NCBI RefSeq assembly: GCF_029774155.1
Contig: NZ_CP103833.1
Span: 1,116,001 to 1,180,000 of the forward strand
Direction: 5' to 3'
Source: Actinobacillus arthritidis
GTDB lineage: Bacteria > Pseudomonadota > Gammaproteobacteria > Enterobacterales > Pasteurellaceae
Length of the DNA stretch: 64,000 nucleotides
Shown here: in pieces, positions 42,314 to 54,697 of the stretch
Layout of the letters: each line of letters opens with the position of its first letter
How positions within the stretch are numbered: the stretch's first letter is position 1
Notes under the pieces: model-generated
The model's input: the letters and a program-made list of their open reading frames with translations, nothing else
What the model was told of the DNA's origin: nothing
Database searches by the model: none
Position numbers and translations under genes: made by a program

Positions 42314-42372
42314 CGATTAATTTTTCAGAAATCACGGAAACTCTCCGTGGTTTCTTGCTTTCGGAGCAAGTT

Positions 42373-43341
42373 ATGAAAACCTTTATCCTCGAAAACTCAT
42401 TCCTCAAAATCACTCTGTCAGACTTCGGTGCATCTTGGCTTTCTTGTGTCGTAAAACATCCAAAAGGTGAACGTGAAGTGTTAGTCACTACCTCTGTAGA
42501 AAATTGGAAAAATCAGACCGCTTACTTTGGAGCAACTTGTGGTCGTTATGCCAATCGTATTGCCAATGCTGAATATCAGCTTAACGGTAAAATCTATACT
42601 CTAGCAAAAAATGATGGTGAAAATACCTTGCACGGTGGTGTAAAAGGGGGAGATAAACAAGTTTGGCAAGCAGAGCAAATTAATCCGCAAGCGGTCAAAT
42701 TTAGCCGGATTTTTGCCGACGGCGAAGAAGGGTTCGGCGGTGAAGTCCATGCCTTTGTCACTTATCGTTTGAATGGAAAAGAAGTCGAAATCGAATTTGA
42801 AGCAACCGTCAATCAAGATACCCCGCTCTGCTTTACCAATCACGCTTATTTCAATTTACTCGGCACAGGTGATGTACTTTCGCATCAACTGATGATTAAC
42901 GCAGATGAATATTTACCGGTCGGTGCAGACGGTATCCCGGTTTTACCGTTTAAAGCGGTGGCTCATACCGGCTTCGATTTTTCAACGCCTAAATCGATCG
43001 GGCAAGACTTGCTGAAAGATGCCGATCAACAGTTGGTAAAAGGCTACGATCACGCTTTCAAATTGGTAAAAAATTCTTCAAAACCGACCGCTTGTTTAAC
43101 GGTGGAAGATCTTGCACTTGAACTCAATACCTCAATGCCGGCGTTGCAATGCTATTCAGGGAATTGGCTTGGCGGGCAACCAAATCTGAGCGGTTCAACT
43201 TATCAAGATTACGCAGGCGTTGCTTTAGAACCGGAATTTTTCCCTGATTCGCCAAACCAAGCTGAACTGGCAAAATTCGGTGGCATTACCAAAGCGGGCG
43301 AACGCTATAAACACGATATTCGTTATACCTTTCACTTTTAA
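42373..43341 (+). CDS. galM: aldose 1-epimerase (mutarotase)
   Basis: The 322-residue cytoplasmic enzyme converts beta- to alpha-galactose, feeding galactokinase. The catalytic His lies in CFTNHAYFNL and the Glu in VALEPEFFPDSPNQ. The N-terminal ENTLHGG is also conserved. The start is ATG 42373 with CGGAG nine bases upstream. It lies 59 bases after galK and 24 before lacZ, in one transcription unit. Confidence 0.93.
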   Translation: MKTFILENSFLKITLSDFGASWLSCVVKHPKGEREVLVTTSVENWKNQTAYFGATCGRYANRIANAEYQLNGKIYTLAKNDGENTLHGGVKGGDKQVWQAEQINPQAVKFSRIFADGEEGFGGEVHAFVTYRLNGKEVEIEFEATVNQDTPLCFTNHAYFNLLGTGDVLSHQLMINADEYLPVGADGIPVLPFKAVAHTGFDFSTPKSIGQDLLKDADQQLVKGYDHAFKLVKNSSKPTACLTVEDLALELNTSMPALQCYSGNWLGGQPNLSGSTYQDYAGVALEPEFFPDSPNQAELAKFGGITKAGERYKHDIRYTFHF

Positions 43342-43365
43342 TTTGTAAACATCGAGGAAATTATC

Positions 43366-46384
<3,019 letters not shown>

Positions 46385-46401
46385 TTTATGTAAATGAATG
46401 A

Positions 46402-46430
46402 TGTAGGGGCGAACTCTGTTCGCCCCTACA
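46402..46430. repeat. REP-like palindrome after lacZ
   Basis: TGTAGGGGCGAAC-TCT-GTTCGCCCCTACA is a perfect 13-bp stem without a T-run. Similar GGGGCGAA palindromes are dispersed in many proteobacterial genomes. Confidence 0.6.
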
Positions 46431-46449
46431 AATAAACTTTTGTGCAACT

Positions 46450-46469
46450 GCGGCATAATGCCGCTTTTT
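46450..46469 (+). terminator. terminator of the gal-lac unit
   Basis: GCGGCA-TAA-TGCCGC followed by TTTTT, 65 bases after lacZ. Confidence 0.8.
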
Positions 46470-46492
46470 ACAGCTCCTACCACTTGTTTTCT

Positions 46493-46520
46493 TTTCTGTA
46501 TTCCCTGTGTATTCCGTGGT
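46493..46520 (-). repeat. copy of the ACCACGGAATACAC repeat
   Basis: On the minus strand ACCACGGAATACACAGGG then AATACAGAAA. It lies between lacZ and ycjF and is divergently oriented to the left end of the GxxExxY element on the other side of ycjF. Confidence 0.7.
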
Positions 46521-46546
46521 GATTAAAACAGCACGCCACAGAATAT

Positions 46547-47596
46547 CTATATTTTCTCACTTACCTTTTCTTCAGCTTTCGCAAAAATCGTGTTTTTAAC
46601 CGAAGTTAATAATTGTTGGCGAATGGCAGAAAGTTTTGGCTTTTCGCCCGATTGAAACGCAACAGGACGACAAAATTCCATCGCTTTAATGCCTAATCTT
46701 GCCGTAAGTAAGCCAACACCAATGCCCTGTGCGGCTCGTAACGAAAGTTTAGCGGTTAGATTCTGCGAGAAAAACTCCATACCGACATCGCTCACCACTT
46801 CGGTTGCTCCGGCAAACACCATATTGGTTAAGACCATTTTGAATAATTTCAAACGACTGAAATAACCTAATTGCATACCGTAGGTTTTGCTAATTTTATT
46901 GACTAACGTAATATTTCGCCATGCGACCATCAACACATCCACCATAGCTAACGGGCTAACCGCTACGATAATTGCATTCTCCGTCGCACTTTTTGAAATC
47001 ATTCTTTTCACTTGCTTATCAAGCGGAGTGAGCACTGTTTCACTAAATAGATAAAGCACTTCTTTTGCATTGTAAGCCTCATTTAATTGGCTTTGCCAAC
47101 GCTGTTGCGAATGTTGCACGCTTGGCACATTTTTTAAATTTGCCACAACTTCATTGCAGAAATTTATCGCTTTTTCACCGCTTGTCGTTGAAAGTTCTTC
47201 TAAAAGTAATTGCTCGCTTACTTGCTGTTGTTGCTGATGATGACGTAAAAAAACTAACTTCCGCCATTCACCGATAATCGCAATCACGCCGGTTAAACTG
47301 ATTAAGGCGAACACAATCGCAAAAGCAAAATAAATCCATTGACGAGCTTGGAAAGTATCAATCAACCATTGTGCGCTTTGTGCTATCACGGCAATACCGA
47401 ATAGTCCCAATGCAAACAACAATACTCTTACCCAAAAACGCGACGGTTTTAGGCTTTCTTCCACAATTAATTCCGCCTCAACCTCTTGATATTCCTCTTC
47501 AATTTGAACATCTTCCGAAGCCTCAAACTCTTGCTTGGCAACAAATTGTCGCTCTGCTGTGACCTCTTGCTCACTAAATATTTGTTTCTTCATCAT
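46547..47596 (-). CDS. ycjF: UPF0283 (DUF697) inner-membrane protein YcjF
   Basis: The 349-residue product has an acidic, Glu-rich cytoplasmic N-terminus (residues 1-50), two closely spaced transmembrane helices (RFWVRVLLFALGLFGIAVIA and WIYFAFAIVFALISLTGVIA), and a C-terminal DUF697 domain (NAIIVAVSPLAMVDVLMVAW). The function is unknown; in many gammaproteobacteria ycjF follows ycjX, an ATPase gene. Here ycjX is not adjacent and the upstream space holds the GxxExxY element. AGAGAAA precedes the ATG. Confidence 0.85.
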   Translation of the reverse strand: MMKKQIFSEQEVTAERQFVAKQEFEASEDVQIEEEYQEVEAELIVEESLKPSRFWVRVLLFALGLFGIAVIAQSAQWLIDTFQARQWIYFAFAIVFALISLTGVIAIIGEWRKLVFLRHHQQQQQVSEQLLLEELSTTSGEKAINFCNEVVANLKNVPSVQHSQQRWQSQLNEAYNAKEVLYLFSETVLTPLDKQVKRMISKSATENAIIVAVSPLAMVDVLMVAWRNITLVNKISKTYGMQLGYFSRLKLFKMVLTNMVFAGATEVVSDVGMEFFSQNLTAKLSLRAAQGIGVGLLTARLGIKAMEFCRPVAFQSGEKPKLSAIRQQLLTSVKNTIFAKAEEKVSEKI

Positions 47597-47610
47597 TTTC
47601 TCTTTATAAA

Positions 47611-48023
47611 TTAACCACGGAATACACTAAATTCACGGAAATAAAGTTTTCACATAATTATCCGTTTAATTTCTACTTTAGGAAATGCACCAAAATTAAC
47701 AAGTAAACCTAACTTCATACCTGTTATTTTTAAATAGTTCATTAATTGAGCTTTATGCTCTTCTCTCAACAAACTAACTGCTTTTAATTCAATAATGATT
47801 GGGGTGTGTTATAAAAGGAATATTTCTAGCTCTAAATTCAAGCTCTAAACATTCTTGATAAACAGATTCTAAAAAACCATTACCCATTTGAAAATACACA
47901 TCAAATATTGCACTGCGTAAAGCATACGTTTCTTGTTCAAAGAATAAGTTCATATATTCTCCCTTTAAAAAATCAATATTACTTATTATTACTTCTGTGT
48001 ATTCTGTGTTTTCCGTGGTTAAA
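47611..48023. mobile_element. GxxExxY cassette with terminal inverted repeats
   Basis: The left end TTAACCACGGAATACAC... (47611-47645) and the inverted right end (47987-48023, reading TTAACCACGGAAAACACAG on the minus strand) are imperfect inverted repeats of about 35 bp. They enclose a decayed GxxExxY gene and nothing else. The structure looks like a small nonautonomous mobile cassette, and solo ends occur at 33.7 and 46.5 kb. No transposase is present and target-site duplications are not evident. Confidence 0.55.
47650..47953 (-). pseudogene. GxxExxY-family protein, internally deleted
   Basis: From ATG 47953 the frame reads MNLFFEQETYALRSAIFDVY and then GNGFLESVYQECLELEF, containing the name-giving G-x-x-E-x-x-Y. 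It stops soon after RARNIPF. In another frame the family's C-terminus resumes: PIIIELKAV, EEHKAQLMNYLKITG, LGLLVNFG, IKRIIM, ending at TCA 47650. About 40 codons that normally carry the catalytic Asp of the PD-(D/E)xK fold are missing, while the ExK element survives. The family (TIGR04256 / PF13366) is of unknown function. This copy is dead unless the assembly is wrong. Confidence 0.75.
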
Positions 48024-48032
48024 ACCCTATTG

Positions 48033-48986
48033 TTAAATTCCTTGCTTTACCGCTCGTTCAATATGTGCTTTTAGACCGTCATAACCATGTTCTGTTTTGA
48101 GTATTTGGAACAAATCTTTGGCTTCCGGATATTCTTTATCCAAATAATGTAGCCATTGCTTAATTCTTGCCACATGATAAAAGCCCGAGTCATGCTCATT
48201 TTCCATATTTACATATTGAAACAGCAATTGCAGTACTTCATTCCATGCCATTTTAGGCTGATTAAATTTAACCACTCGGCTAAGGTTCGGCGTGTTTAAT
48301 GCACCTCGCCCGATCATTAAACTCGAACAAGCGGTCGTATTTTGACAATTTTTTGCAGATTCAAAATCCCAGATTTCGCCATTGGCAATCACAGGAATCG
48401 AAAGACGTTTTTGAATTTCGCCGATTGCCTGCCAATTAATGCGTTCCGCTCGATAGCCGTCTTGTTTGGTACGACCGTGTACGGTAATTTCATCTGCACC
48501 GCCTTGTACCACCGCATCGGCAATTTCAAAACATTGATCTGCCGAATCCCAGCCCAAACGTACTTTCACCGAAACGATCTGATCCTGTGGAACCGCTTCT
48601 CGCATTGCTTTGGTTGCACGATAAATCAAATCCGGATCTTTCAGCAATGATGCCCCGCCATTACTGCCGTTTACCGTTTTAGACGGGCGTACGCAATTCA
48701 AATCCACCCCGTGCGATCCCAACTCTATCGCCAACTGAGCATTTTCTGCCAACCATTGCGGATGTTGTCCTAATAACTGCACTCGCACCGGCGTACCCGA
48801 ATCAGTTAAACCACCTTGCAACAATTCAGGTGCAAGGCGATAAAATGCTTTCTTCGGTAATTTTTGATCCACCACTCGCACAAATTCTGAAATGCACAGA
48901 TCATAATCATTTACTGCTGTCAGTAATTTGCGAACAAAAGGATCCAATACGCCTTGCATCGGCGCTAAAATAACTTTAGGTATCAT
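48033..48986 (-). CDS. dusC: tRNA-dihydrouridine(16) synthase DusC with altered active site
   Basis: The 317-residue FMN enzyme reduces U16 of tRNA. The TIM-barrel FMN motifs [35 protein letters not shown] and ANGEIWD and the C-terminal tRNA-binding helices match E. coli DusC closely. The expected active-site sequence NCGCPSKTVNG reads [11 protein letters not shown] (codons GTA CGC, about 48685-48696), so the catalytic Cys is an Arg. ATG 48986 (two codons into the open frame) gives [12 protein letters not shown]. Either an inactive enzyme or local sequence error. Confidence 0.85.
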   Translation of the reverse strand: MIPKVILAPMQGVLDPFVRKLLTAVNDYDLCISEFVRVVDQKLPKKAFYRLAPELLQGGLTDSGTPVRVQLLGQHPQWLAENAQLAIELGSHGVDLNCVRPSKTVNGSNGGASLLKDPDLIYRATKAMREAVPQDQIVSVKVRLGWDSADQCFEIADAVVQGGADEITVHGRTKQDGYRAERINWQAIGEIQKRLSIPVIANGEIWDFESAKNCQNTTACSSLMIGRGALNTPNLSRVVKFNQPKMAWNEVLQLLFQYVNMENEHDSGFYHVARIKQWLHYLDKEYPEAKDLFQILKTEHGYDGLKAHIERAVKQGI

Positions 48987-49019
48987 ATTCAATTATTTCA
49001 CTTATGTGATTTAAAAATA

Positions 49020-49062
49020 AAGCGGTCGATTTTTGTAAAGTTTTTACCAAAAGTGACCGCTT
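49020..49062. repeat. inverted uptake-signal pair
   Basis: AAGCGGTC (49020-49027) and GACCGCTT (49055-49062) flank TTTTTGTAAAG. It lies between yjdF and dusC, and probably acts as the yjdF terminator. Confidence 0.7.
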
Positions 49063-49075
49063 GAAATGATTAATG

Positions 49076-49705
49076 CTATTCGTAAAAATGGGATCTAATT
49101 CGCAAGTCAGGACGGACAATCAGATAAATGATAAGTGCGGTAATTGCTCCCAAAGTATCCGCTAACATATCTTTTTGTGCATCCCAAATATCGCCTTGCG
49201 ATCCTAAAAATTCAATGCCTGCATTACCCCCTTCAACTACCGCATATTGCCATTCGATAATTTCATAACTGGCGGCAACCGCCATAATAAAAAATAGCGA
49301 AAAGAATATTGCAACACCTAATCCGCACTTACGGCGGCGTAATAGCCATTCCGCCATCGGGAAACTATAAAAACCGATGATATAGTGTGCTACTCTATCG
49401 AAATGGTTACGATCTTCGCCCAAAATCGGACTAAGAAACTGATTCGCCCATTCAAAAGGCACATTGGCAAAGGTATATTTTGCACCGATTAAATGCATAA
49501 TCATCCATAAAGACATTAAGATATAAGCCAAACCGCTAAATTGAAATTTAGGATATGTCAAAATTAGTAAGCCGAATACTACAAAAATCGGCATTACTTC
49601 CGCATACCAAACCGCCCGATCTGACGGAATAATCCCCGACCATACTGCAATTGCGATAATCACAATCGCTAAAAACAGCGGAATAATATGTGAACGCTGG
49701 TCCAT
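49076..49705 (-). CDS. yjdF: DUF2238 inner-membrane protein YjdF
   Basis: The 209-residue product has about six transmembrane helices with conserved polar motifs between them (DRVAHYIIGFYSFPMAEW, ASYEIIEWQYAVVEGG, GSQGDIWDAQKDMLADTLG), as in E. coli YjdF. The Asp/Glu/His positions could bind a metal, but no function is established. ATG 49705 overlaps the djlA stop as TAATG, so translation is coupled; an ATG three codons earlier lies inside the ribosome site AAAGGATGG. Confidence 0.8.
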   Translation of the reverse strand: MDQRSHIIPLFLAIVIIAIAVWSGIIPSDRAVWYAEVMPIFVVFGLLILTYPKFQFSGLAYILMSLWMIMHLIGAKYTFANVPFEWANQFLSPILGEDRNHFDRVAHYIIGFYSFPMAEWLLRRRKCGLGVAIFFSLFFIMAVAASYEIIEWQYAVVEGGNAGIEFLGSQGDIWDAQKDMLADTLGAITALIIYLIVRPDLRIRSHFYE

Positions 49706-50565
49706 TATTTCCATCCTTTGACTTTACAAATTAAATCATAAGCCGCTTGAATTTGTTGCGCTTTCTCTTTAGCTAACTCCATCATCTCGTCCGGCAGACC
49801 TTTTGCCGCTAATTTATCCGGATGATGCTCGTTCATTAATTTACGATACGCACGTTTAACCGTATTTTGCTCATCATTTTCCGTGACACCTAATACCGTA
49901 TAAGCATCTTTTACATTTGGACCACTTGGACGATAACCACCATAATTTCCTTGAGATTGATGATATGAATCACTTTGTTGTTGAGATTGCTGATAAAAAC
50001 CACCGGAACGGAACTGTTGTGCGACCATTACCATTGCAATCATCTGCTCAAATTGGAAACGATTCATTCCCATGGTTTCCGCAATAGTAAACAGAATCTG
50101 TTGCTCATTAGAATCCAACTGTCCATCCTGCAATGCGACCTGCATTTGTACTTCAACAAAGAAACGCAATAAATCAGCACGTTGCCCACAAGCCTCCCTA
50201 AACTCTTGAATCACCGTGCGTAATGGGAAATCAGCTTCTTTACCTAAAGTAAATGCTTGTTGAGCTAATTGTTTCGCCTTTTCATCTAATTTTAGACGCG
50301 CCATAAGCTGGCGAGCTAAATGAATATCATCTTCCGTCACTCGACCTTTAGCCTTAGCAATATGCCCTAATGCGACAAACGTTGTTTGAGTAAACAATAA
50401 CTGACGAGTCAAATTTTTACCAAAAACAGATGATCTTACAGAACCTAATTCATACAATTTTTTATCTGCCAAATGCCCGATAAATACGCCGAGTAAACCT
50501 CCAAAAATACCACCGAATAATTTATAGCCGACAAAAAAACCAATAATCTTACCAATAAATTGCAT
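49705..50565 (-). CDS. djlA: co-chaperone DjlA
   Basis: The 286-residue membrane-anchored DnaK co-chaperone has one N-terminal glycine-rich transmembrane segment (FFVGYKLFGGIFGGLLGVFI), a TerB-like helical domain (residues 55-175), a Gln/Ser/Gly-rich linker, and a C-terminal J domain (DAYTVLGVTENDEQNTVKRA, with HPD in NEHHPDK). It activates DnaK at the inner membrane in envelope stress pathways. It is first in the djlA-yjdF unit. Confidence 0.9.
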   Translation of the reverse strand: MQFIGKIIGFFVGYKLFGGIFGGLLGVFIGHLADKKLYELGSVRSSVFGKNLTRQLLFTQTTFVALGHIAKAKGRVTEDDIHLARQLMARLKLDEKAKQLAQQAFTLGKEADFPLRTVIQEFREACGQRADLLRFFVEVQMQVALQDGQLDSNEQQILFTIAETMGMNRFQFEQMIAMVMVAQQFRSGGFYQQSQQQSDSYHQSQGNYGGYRPSGPNVKDAYTVLGVTENDEQNTVKRAYRKLMNEHHPDKLAAKGLPDEMMELAKEKAQQIQAAYDLICKVKGWK

Positions 50566-50640
50566 ATAATCCCTCTTTTCTATTCATAAGAATATGCACT
50601 AAAAATTACGATATTCTAGCTTAAAAAGCTGAAAAAATAA

Positions 50641-51525
50641 TTAAATCTTTCGATTTGTTCGTGTAAACATAAACATCATTAAACCTGAAATAAAAACGAT
50701 CAAATAACCTAAAATACTCCAACTATCTGGAAATTGCTTAAATACGACAGCACCAAGAAATGCACTAAAAAGTACGGAAGAGTAACTATAAATAGAAATA
50801 TCTTTCGCAATTGCATATTTATAAGCTAATGTCACAGAAAACTGCCCGACTGTTGCGGTAATTCCTGATAATAATAAGTAAGTTATTTGAACTGCATTTA
50901 TGGGGACAAAATCTAACAAAACAAAGGGGAATAAGACAATTGTCGAAAATGCTGAAAAGAAAAAAACAATCGTATTTGAGCTTTCAGACTGAGCTTTTTG
51001 TCCTAATATACGTAAACAAAGATAGGCTAATGCGGCAAAAACCGCACCAATTATTCCAATAAAATACGGAAAAAAATGAAGATCAAAGGCAGGCTTAATA
51101 ATAAATAAAGCCCCAAAAAATGCGAGAAGACATAACCCTAATTGCATTAACGAGGCTTTTTCCTTCAAAAAAAGGGCGGAAAAAACAATGAGTATAAACG
51201 AAGTGAGCTTACCGATCATATCAACATCACTTAATACTAAATGGTCAATAATATAAACACCGCATAAGATACCAAATAAGCCGGTGATCGAACGTAGTAA
51301 CAATATACATCTATTTTCTTTTCTACCTAAAAATAACTGCTTATTTCGCCAAATAATATAGCCACTAATTAATGCTGTTATTGCATTACGAAAAATAGCT
51401 TTCTCAGCTAATGGTAATTCTCCAGCCAAACGCATAAAAAGAGCCATCAGAGAAAAGCCTAAAGCAGATAATAAAATACAAATAATTCCCTTCATTAACG
51501 GGGAAATATGATTCCAAAAAGTCAT
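50641..51525 (-). CDS. EamA/DMT-family transporter
   Basis: The product has about 294 residues with ten transmembrane helices in two EamA repeats (LLSALGFSLMALFMRLAGEL; second repeat FIGIIGAVFAALAYLCLRIL). Drug/metabolite-transporter members export amino acids, nucleotides or other metabolites; the substrate is unknown. The start is uncertain: ATG 51525 or ATG 51495, neither with a strong ribosome site. Codon use is AT-richer than in neighbours, mildly suggesting later acquisition. Confidence 0.7.
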   Translation of the reverse strand: MTFWNHISPLMKGIICILLSALGFSLMALFMRLAGELPLAEKAIFRNAITALISGYIIWRNKQLFLGRKENRCILLLRSITGLFGILCGVYIIDHLVLSDVDMIGKLTSFILIVFSALFLKEKASLMQLGLCLLAFFGALFIIKPAFDLHFFPYFIGIIGAVFAALAYLCLRILGQKAQSESSNTIVFFFSAFSTIVLFPFVLLDFVPINAVQITYLLLSGITATVGQFSVTLAYKYAIAKDISIYSYSSVLFSAFLGAVVFKQFPDSWSILGYLIVFISGLMMFMFTRTNRKI

Positions 51526-51570
51526 AATTAGTTTTGCAAAAACATAAAAAAATTTAATCGCTTGCAAATA

Positions 51571-51600
51571 AATAAAGCCCTGAACAATCAGGGCTTTATT
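51571..51600. terminator. terminator of the tol-pal unit
   Basis: AATAAAGCCCTGA (51571-51583), loop ACAA, TCAGGGCTTTATT (51588-51600): 13-bp perfect stem directly after pal. Confidence 0.85.
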
Positions 51601-51625
51601 TGTCTATTCAGTAACTAAATACAAA

Positions 51626-52090
51626 TTAGTATTCTAATACTGCACGACGGTTTTTCGCATAGTCAGATTCAGAGTGACCTAACACAGCTGGTTTTTCTTC
51701 ACCGTAAGAAACAGTTGAAACTTGGTTAGCACCTTTAGTTGCTAAGTAGTTTTTAACTGCGTCTGCACGACGTTGACCTAATGCGATGTTGTACTCTGGA
51801 GTACCACGTTCATCAGCGTGACCAGCAACAGTTACTTTACCGTTTGAAGATGTTAAGTATGCGGCGTGTGCATCTAAAAGTTGTTGGTATTCGCCTTCAA
51901 CTGCATAGCTATCGAAACCGAAGTACACAGTGTTATAACGAGTTTGTAAATCTTGTGCTGACATACCGCCAAATTGACCTGCTTGCGCCATTTGCATTAG
52001 CGTTTGCATTTGCGTTGTCTGATGAGTCAGCGCAGTCGCTAATACGAAAGCTGGTGCCGCGATCATTAACACTTTAGCTAGTTTTTTCAT
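51626..52090 (-). CDS. pal: peptidoglycan-associated lipoprotein Pal, N-terminus scrambled by two compensating shifts
   Basis: The OmpA-like domain (residues 50-154; [20 protein letters not shown]) binds peptidoglycan and links the outer membrane to Tol. As printed, residues 20-37 read [18 protein letters not shown] and the lipobox Cys is missing. In the next frame the same DNA encodes [17 protein letters not shown], the expected lipoprotein Cys and Asn-Ala linker. One base lost near 52033-52039 and one base gained at GCTTGC 51981-51986 explain both. Hence the real gene should encode a normal lipoprotein. Confidence 0.93.
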   Translation of the reverse strand: MKKLAKVLMIAAPAFVLATALTHQTTQMQTLMQMAQAGQFGGMSAQDLQTRYNTVYFGFDSYAVEGEYQQLLDAHAAYLTSSNGKVTVAGHADERGTPEYNIALGQRRADAVKNYLATKGANQVSTVSYGEEKPAVLGHSESDYAKNRRAVLEY

Positions 52091-52112
52091 TTGTTGCTCC
52101 TAAAAAAGAATT

Positions 52113-53393
52113 TTATTTAGTCAAATACGGTGACCAAGCAGGGAATTTAAATTGTCCACCTGCTCCCGGCAAGTTAGCTTTAAAACGGCCATCTGCGGAC
52201 ACCAATTGTAGCACTTTGCTCGTACCTTTGGTAGAGCTATAAATAACCATAATACCATTTGGTGAAATACTTGGACTTTCATCTAGGAAAGTTGAACTCA
52301 ATACTTCCGTGCCACCTGAAGCGAGATCACGTTTCACAACTTTATCACCGGCAATCATGATTAAATTCTTACCATCAGATGATACTTTAGCATTATAGCT
52401 ACCGCTACCCCCCATAGGGCTAGCACCACCACCTGATGAACTCATTCTATATACTTGGGGAGAACCAGCACGGTCTGAAGTAAAGTAAATTGTACTTCCA
52501 TCTGGAGACCAACTTGGTTCTGTATTATTACCTGCATTTGCAGTCAGTTTTGATGGCGAACCGCCACCAGCATTCACAACATAAATATTTAACTCGCCGT
52601 CTTGGTTTGAAGCAAATGCAATACGTGAACCGTCCGGAGAAAATGCTGGTGCACCATTATGACCTTTTAATGCCGCAACCACTCGACGCGAACCAGAACG
52701 AAGATCATGTACAACTACTTGAGCCTTTTTATTCTCAAAAGTTACATAGGCTAATTTACCACCTTCAGGTGACCATTCCGGCGACATTAATGGCTCTTTA
52801 CTTTTTGCCACAGTAAATGCGTTATAGCCATCATAATCTGAAACCCTTAATTCATATGATGATACACCACGTTGTACTACATAAGCAATTTTTGTTCTAA
52901 AAGCACCGCGAATTTGAGTGATTTTCTCAAATACTTGGTCACTTACCGTATGTGCACCTTGACGAATTTGAGTCGCCGGTACATTAAATGAGCCTTGAGC
53001 TAATACAGCAACTGGATTACTTAATGTATCAACTAACTGATAAGCAACATTATAACCGCCGCCAGTCGGCGTCACTTGACCCACAACAATTGTATCAACA
53101 CCAATATCGGTCCATTGCTGAGAATTTACCTCTGTCGCAGAACCTGGTTGAGCAGGTAATTTTGCTCTTTCTACTGGTGTAAATTTACCACTATTACGTA
53201 AATCGTCAGCAACAATTTGTCCTACATCCGCAGGCACTCCTCCATTAGCTTTAAACGGCACAACAGCAATAGGTTGAGCCATACTAACGCCTTCATCAAC
53301 TGAAATAACCACATCAGAATCAGCCAATGCAAAATGACTAAAAGCTAATGTAAATACACCAATTATACTCGTTAAACGAGATTTTAATTTCAT
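52113..53393 (-). CDS. tolB: Tol-Pal system periplasmic protein TolB
   Basis: The 426-residue product has a signal peptide (cleavage after HFALA), an N-terminal alpha/beta domain ([31 protein letters not shown]), and a six-bladed beta-propeller with WSPDG-type repeats ([41 protein letters not shown]). It binds Pal and TolA in the periplasm. It lies in the order tolQ-tolR-tolA-tolB-pal. Length is close to E. coli (430). Confidence 0.95.
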   Translation of the reverse strand: MKLKSRLTSIIGVFTLAFSHFALADSDVVISVDEGVSMAQPIAVVPFKANGGVPADVGQIVADDLRNSGKFTPVERAKLPAQPGSATEVNSQQWTDIGVDTIVVGQVTPTGGGYNVAYQLVDTLSNPVAVLAQGSFNVPATQIRQGAHTVSDQVFEKITQIRGAFRTKIAYVVQRGVSSYELRVSDYDGYNAFTVAKSKEPLMSPEWSPEGGKLAYVTFENKKAQVVVHDLRSGSRRVVAALKGHNGAPAFSPDGSRIAFASNQDGELNIYVVNAGGGSPSKLTANAGNNTEPSWSPDGSTIYFTSDRAGSPQVYRMSSSGGGASPMGGSGSYNAKVSSDGKNLIMIAGDKVVKRDLASGGTEVLSSTFLDESPSISPNGIMVIYSSTKGTSKVLQLVSADGRFKANLPGAGGQFKFPAWSPYLTK

Positions 53394-53410
53394 CTTAAAC
53401 CTCTAGGTTA

Positions 53411-54682
53411 TTATAGAACTTTCAAACCAAACTTAATAATCGGAGATTTATATTTGTTATAAGTCTCCTCATTTGGTGCTCTTGGAACATTTCTTGCAGA
53501 AGTAACCGCCGTTACTGTTGCTCGACAAATATCATCCGGACCTGATAATACTTGATGATTTGTAATGTTACCTGCTGGATCAATAAAGATCTTCACCTGA
53601 CATTCACGCCCACTAAAGCTTGGATCAACACGATAGGTTCGCGCCAATTTCTTCTTAATTAGCTGTGCATAACCAGTATCAGCTACGCCTTTTCCGTCAC
53701 CGATACCTTTCGAGTTACCATTACCTTGAGAACCCGCAGTATTTTTATTACCGCCTCTACTCGAACCACCACCAATATCTCCACCACTTAAGAAATCATC
53801 AAGAGCTTTATTATTTTTGGCTTGAGTTGCCTTGGTCTGCTGCATCTGCTTTAGCCTTCGCTTCTGCTGTACGCTTTCGCTTTAGCTTCTTTTTCGGCTT
53901 TAGCCTTAGCTTCTTTCTCCGCTTTTAGTTTCGCTTCTTTTTCAGCTTTTTCTTTAGCTTCTTTCTCTGCTTTAACTTTGGCTTCTTTTTCCGCCTTTAG
54001 TTTCGCTTCTTTTTCAGCTTTTTCTTTCGCCTCTTTTTCTGCTTTTAATTTTGCTTCTTTCTCGGCCTGTTTTTGCTCTTCAAGTTTTTTCTGCTGTTCC
54101 GCTTTTTTCTGAGCTTCTTTTGCCTTCTTCTCTTCCTCAGTCGCTTTTGTCGCCGCTTCTAAGTTTCTAGCCTCCGCCTCAGCTCTTAAGCGAGTCGCTT
54201 CCGTCGCTTTTTTACGAGTAGCTTCTTCCGCTTGCTCTTTTTTAAGTCGCTCTTGCTTTGCAATCTCTTGCTGACGTTGCTTGCTCAGCTTTTTGGCGCT
54301 GTTCCTCTTCACGTTGCTCTTCTTGTTTTTTACGTTCTTCAATCATTGCAACGCGTTGCTGTTCTTTCTCTTGTTGTTCAGCAATCTCTTGAGGTGTCGG
54401 TTCTTCCTCTACTACTTCAGGTTTTGGTTTTTCTTGCTCCGCCACCTTCGGTTGTGCACTGCCTTTTTTGTCTGATTTTAAGCGTCCGTACTCGGCGACA
54501 ACCTGCCCAGTATCAACCATAACAGCTTCAAACTCTTCACCTGTACCACCACTACCGCCAGTTGCTTCTTCTAGCGTAGTCTTGGTAAAAAATGAACCAA
54601 GTAGAAGCAATCCAATCAACAATGCATGTAATAGGACTGAAACTATAACCGCCAGTTCTAGTCTGTCGTCTTTAGATTTCAC
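53411..54682 (-). CDS. tolA: Tol-Pal system protein TolA, three frameshifts in the sequence
   Basis: The inner-membrane energy transducer spans the periplasm. It has one N-terminal helix (LELAVIVSVLLHALLIGLLL), a long Lys/Ala/Glu helix made of KAEKEAKxKAEKEAKx repeats (about residues 100-290), and a C-terminal domain (LARTYRVDPSFSGRECQVKI, LSGPDDICRATVTAV). The frame is lost at GCTTGC 54279-54284 (extra base; mended AEQQRQQEIAKQ), near 53870-53872 and near 53834-53836, each one extra base. Mended length is 422 residues. The repeats may favour errors, but the first shift is in unique sequence. Confidence 0.9.
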
Positions 54683-54697
54683 ACGTTATCCTTATTA

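Noticed and set aside
53880..54110. Direct repeats that look like a tandem-repeat or CRISPR array
   Set aside because: They encode the KAEKEAK helix of TolA; the period is in codons and there are no unique spacers.
54279..54284. Frameshifts as programmed ribosomal frameshifting
   Set aside because: No slippery heptamer with downstream pseudoknot, and the same small change recurs in unrelated genes. A systematic sequence error fits better.
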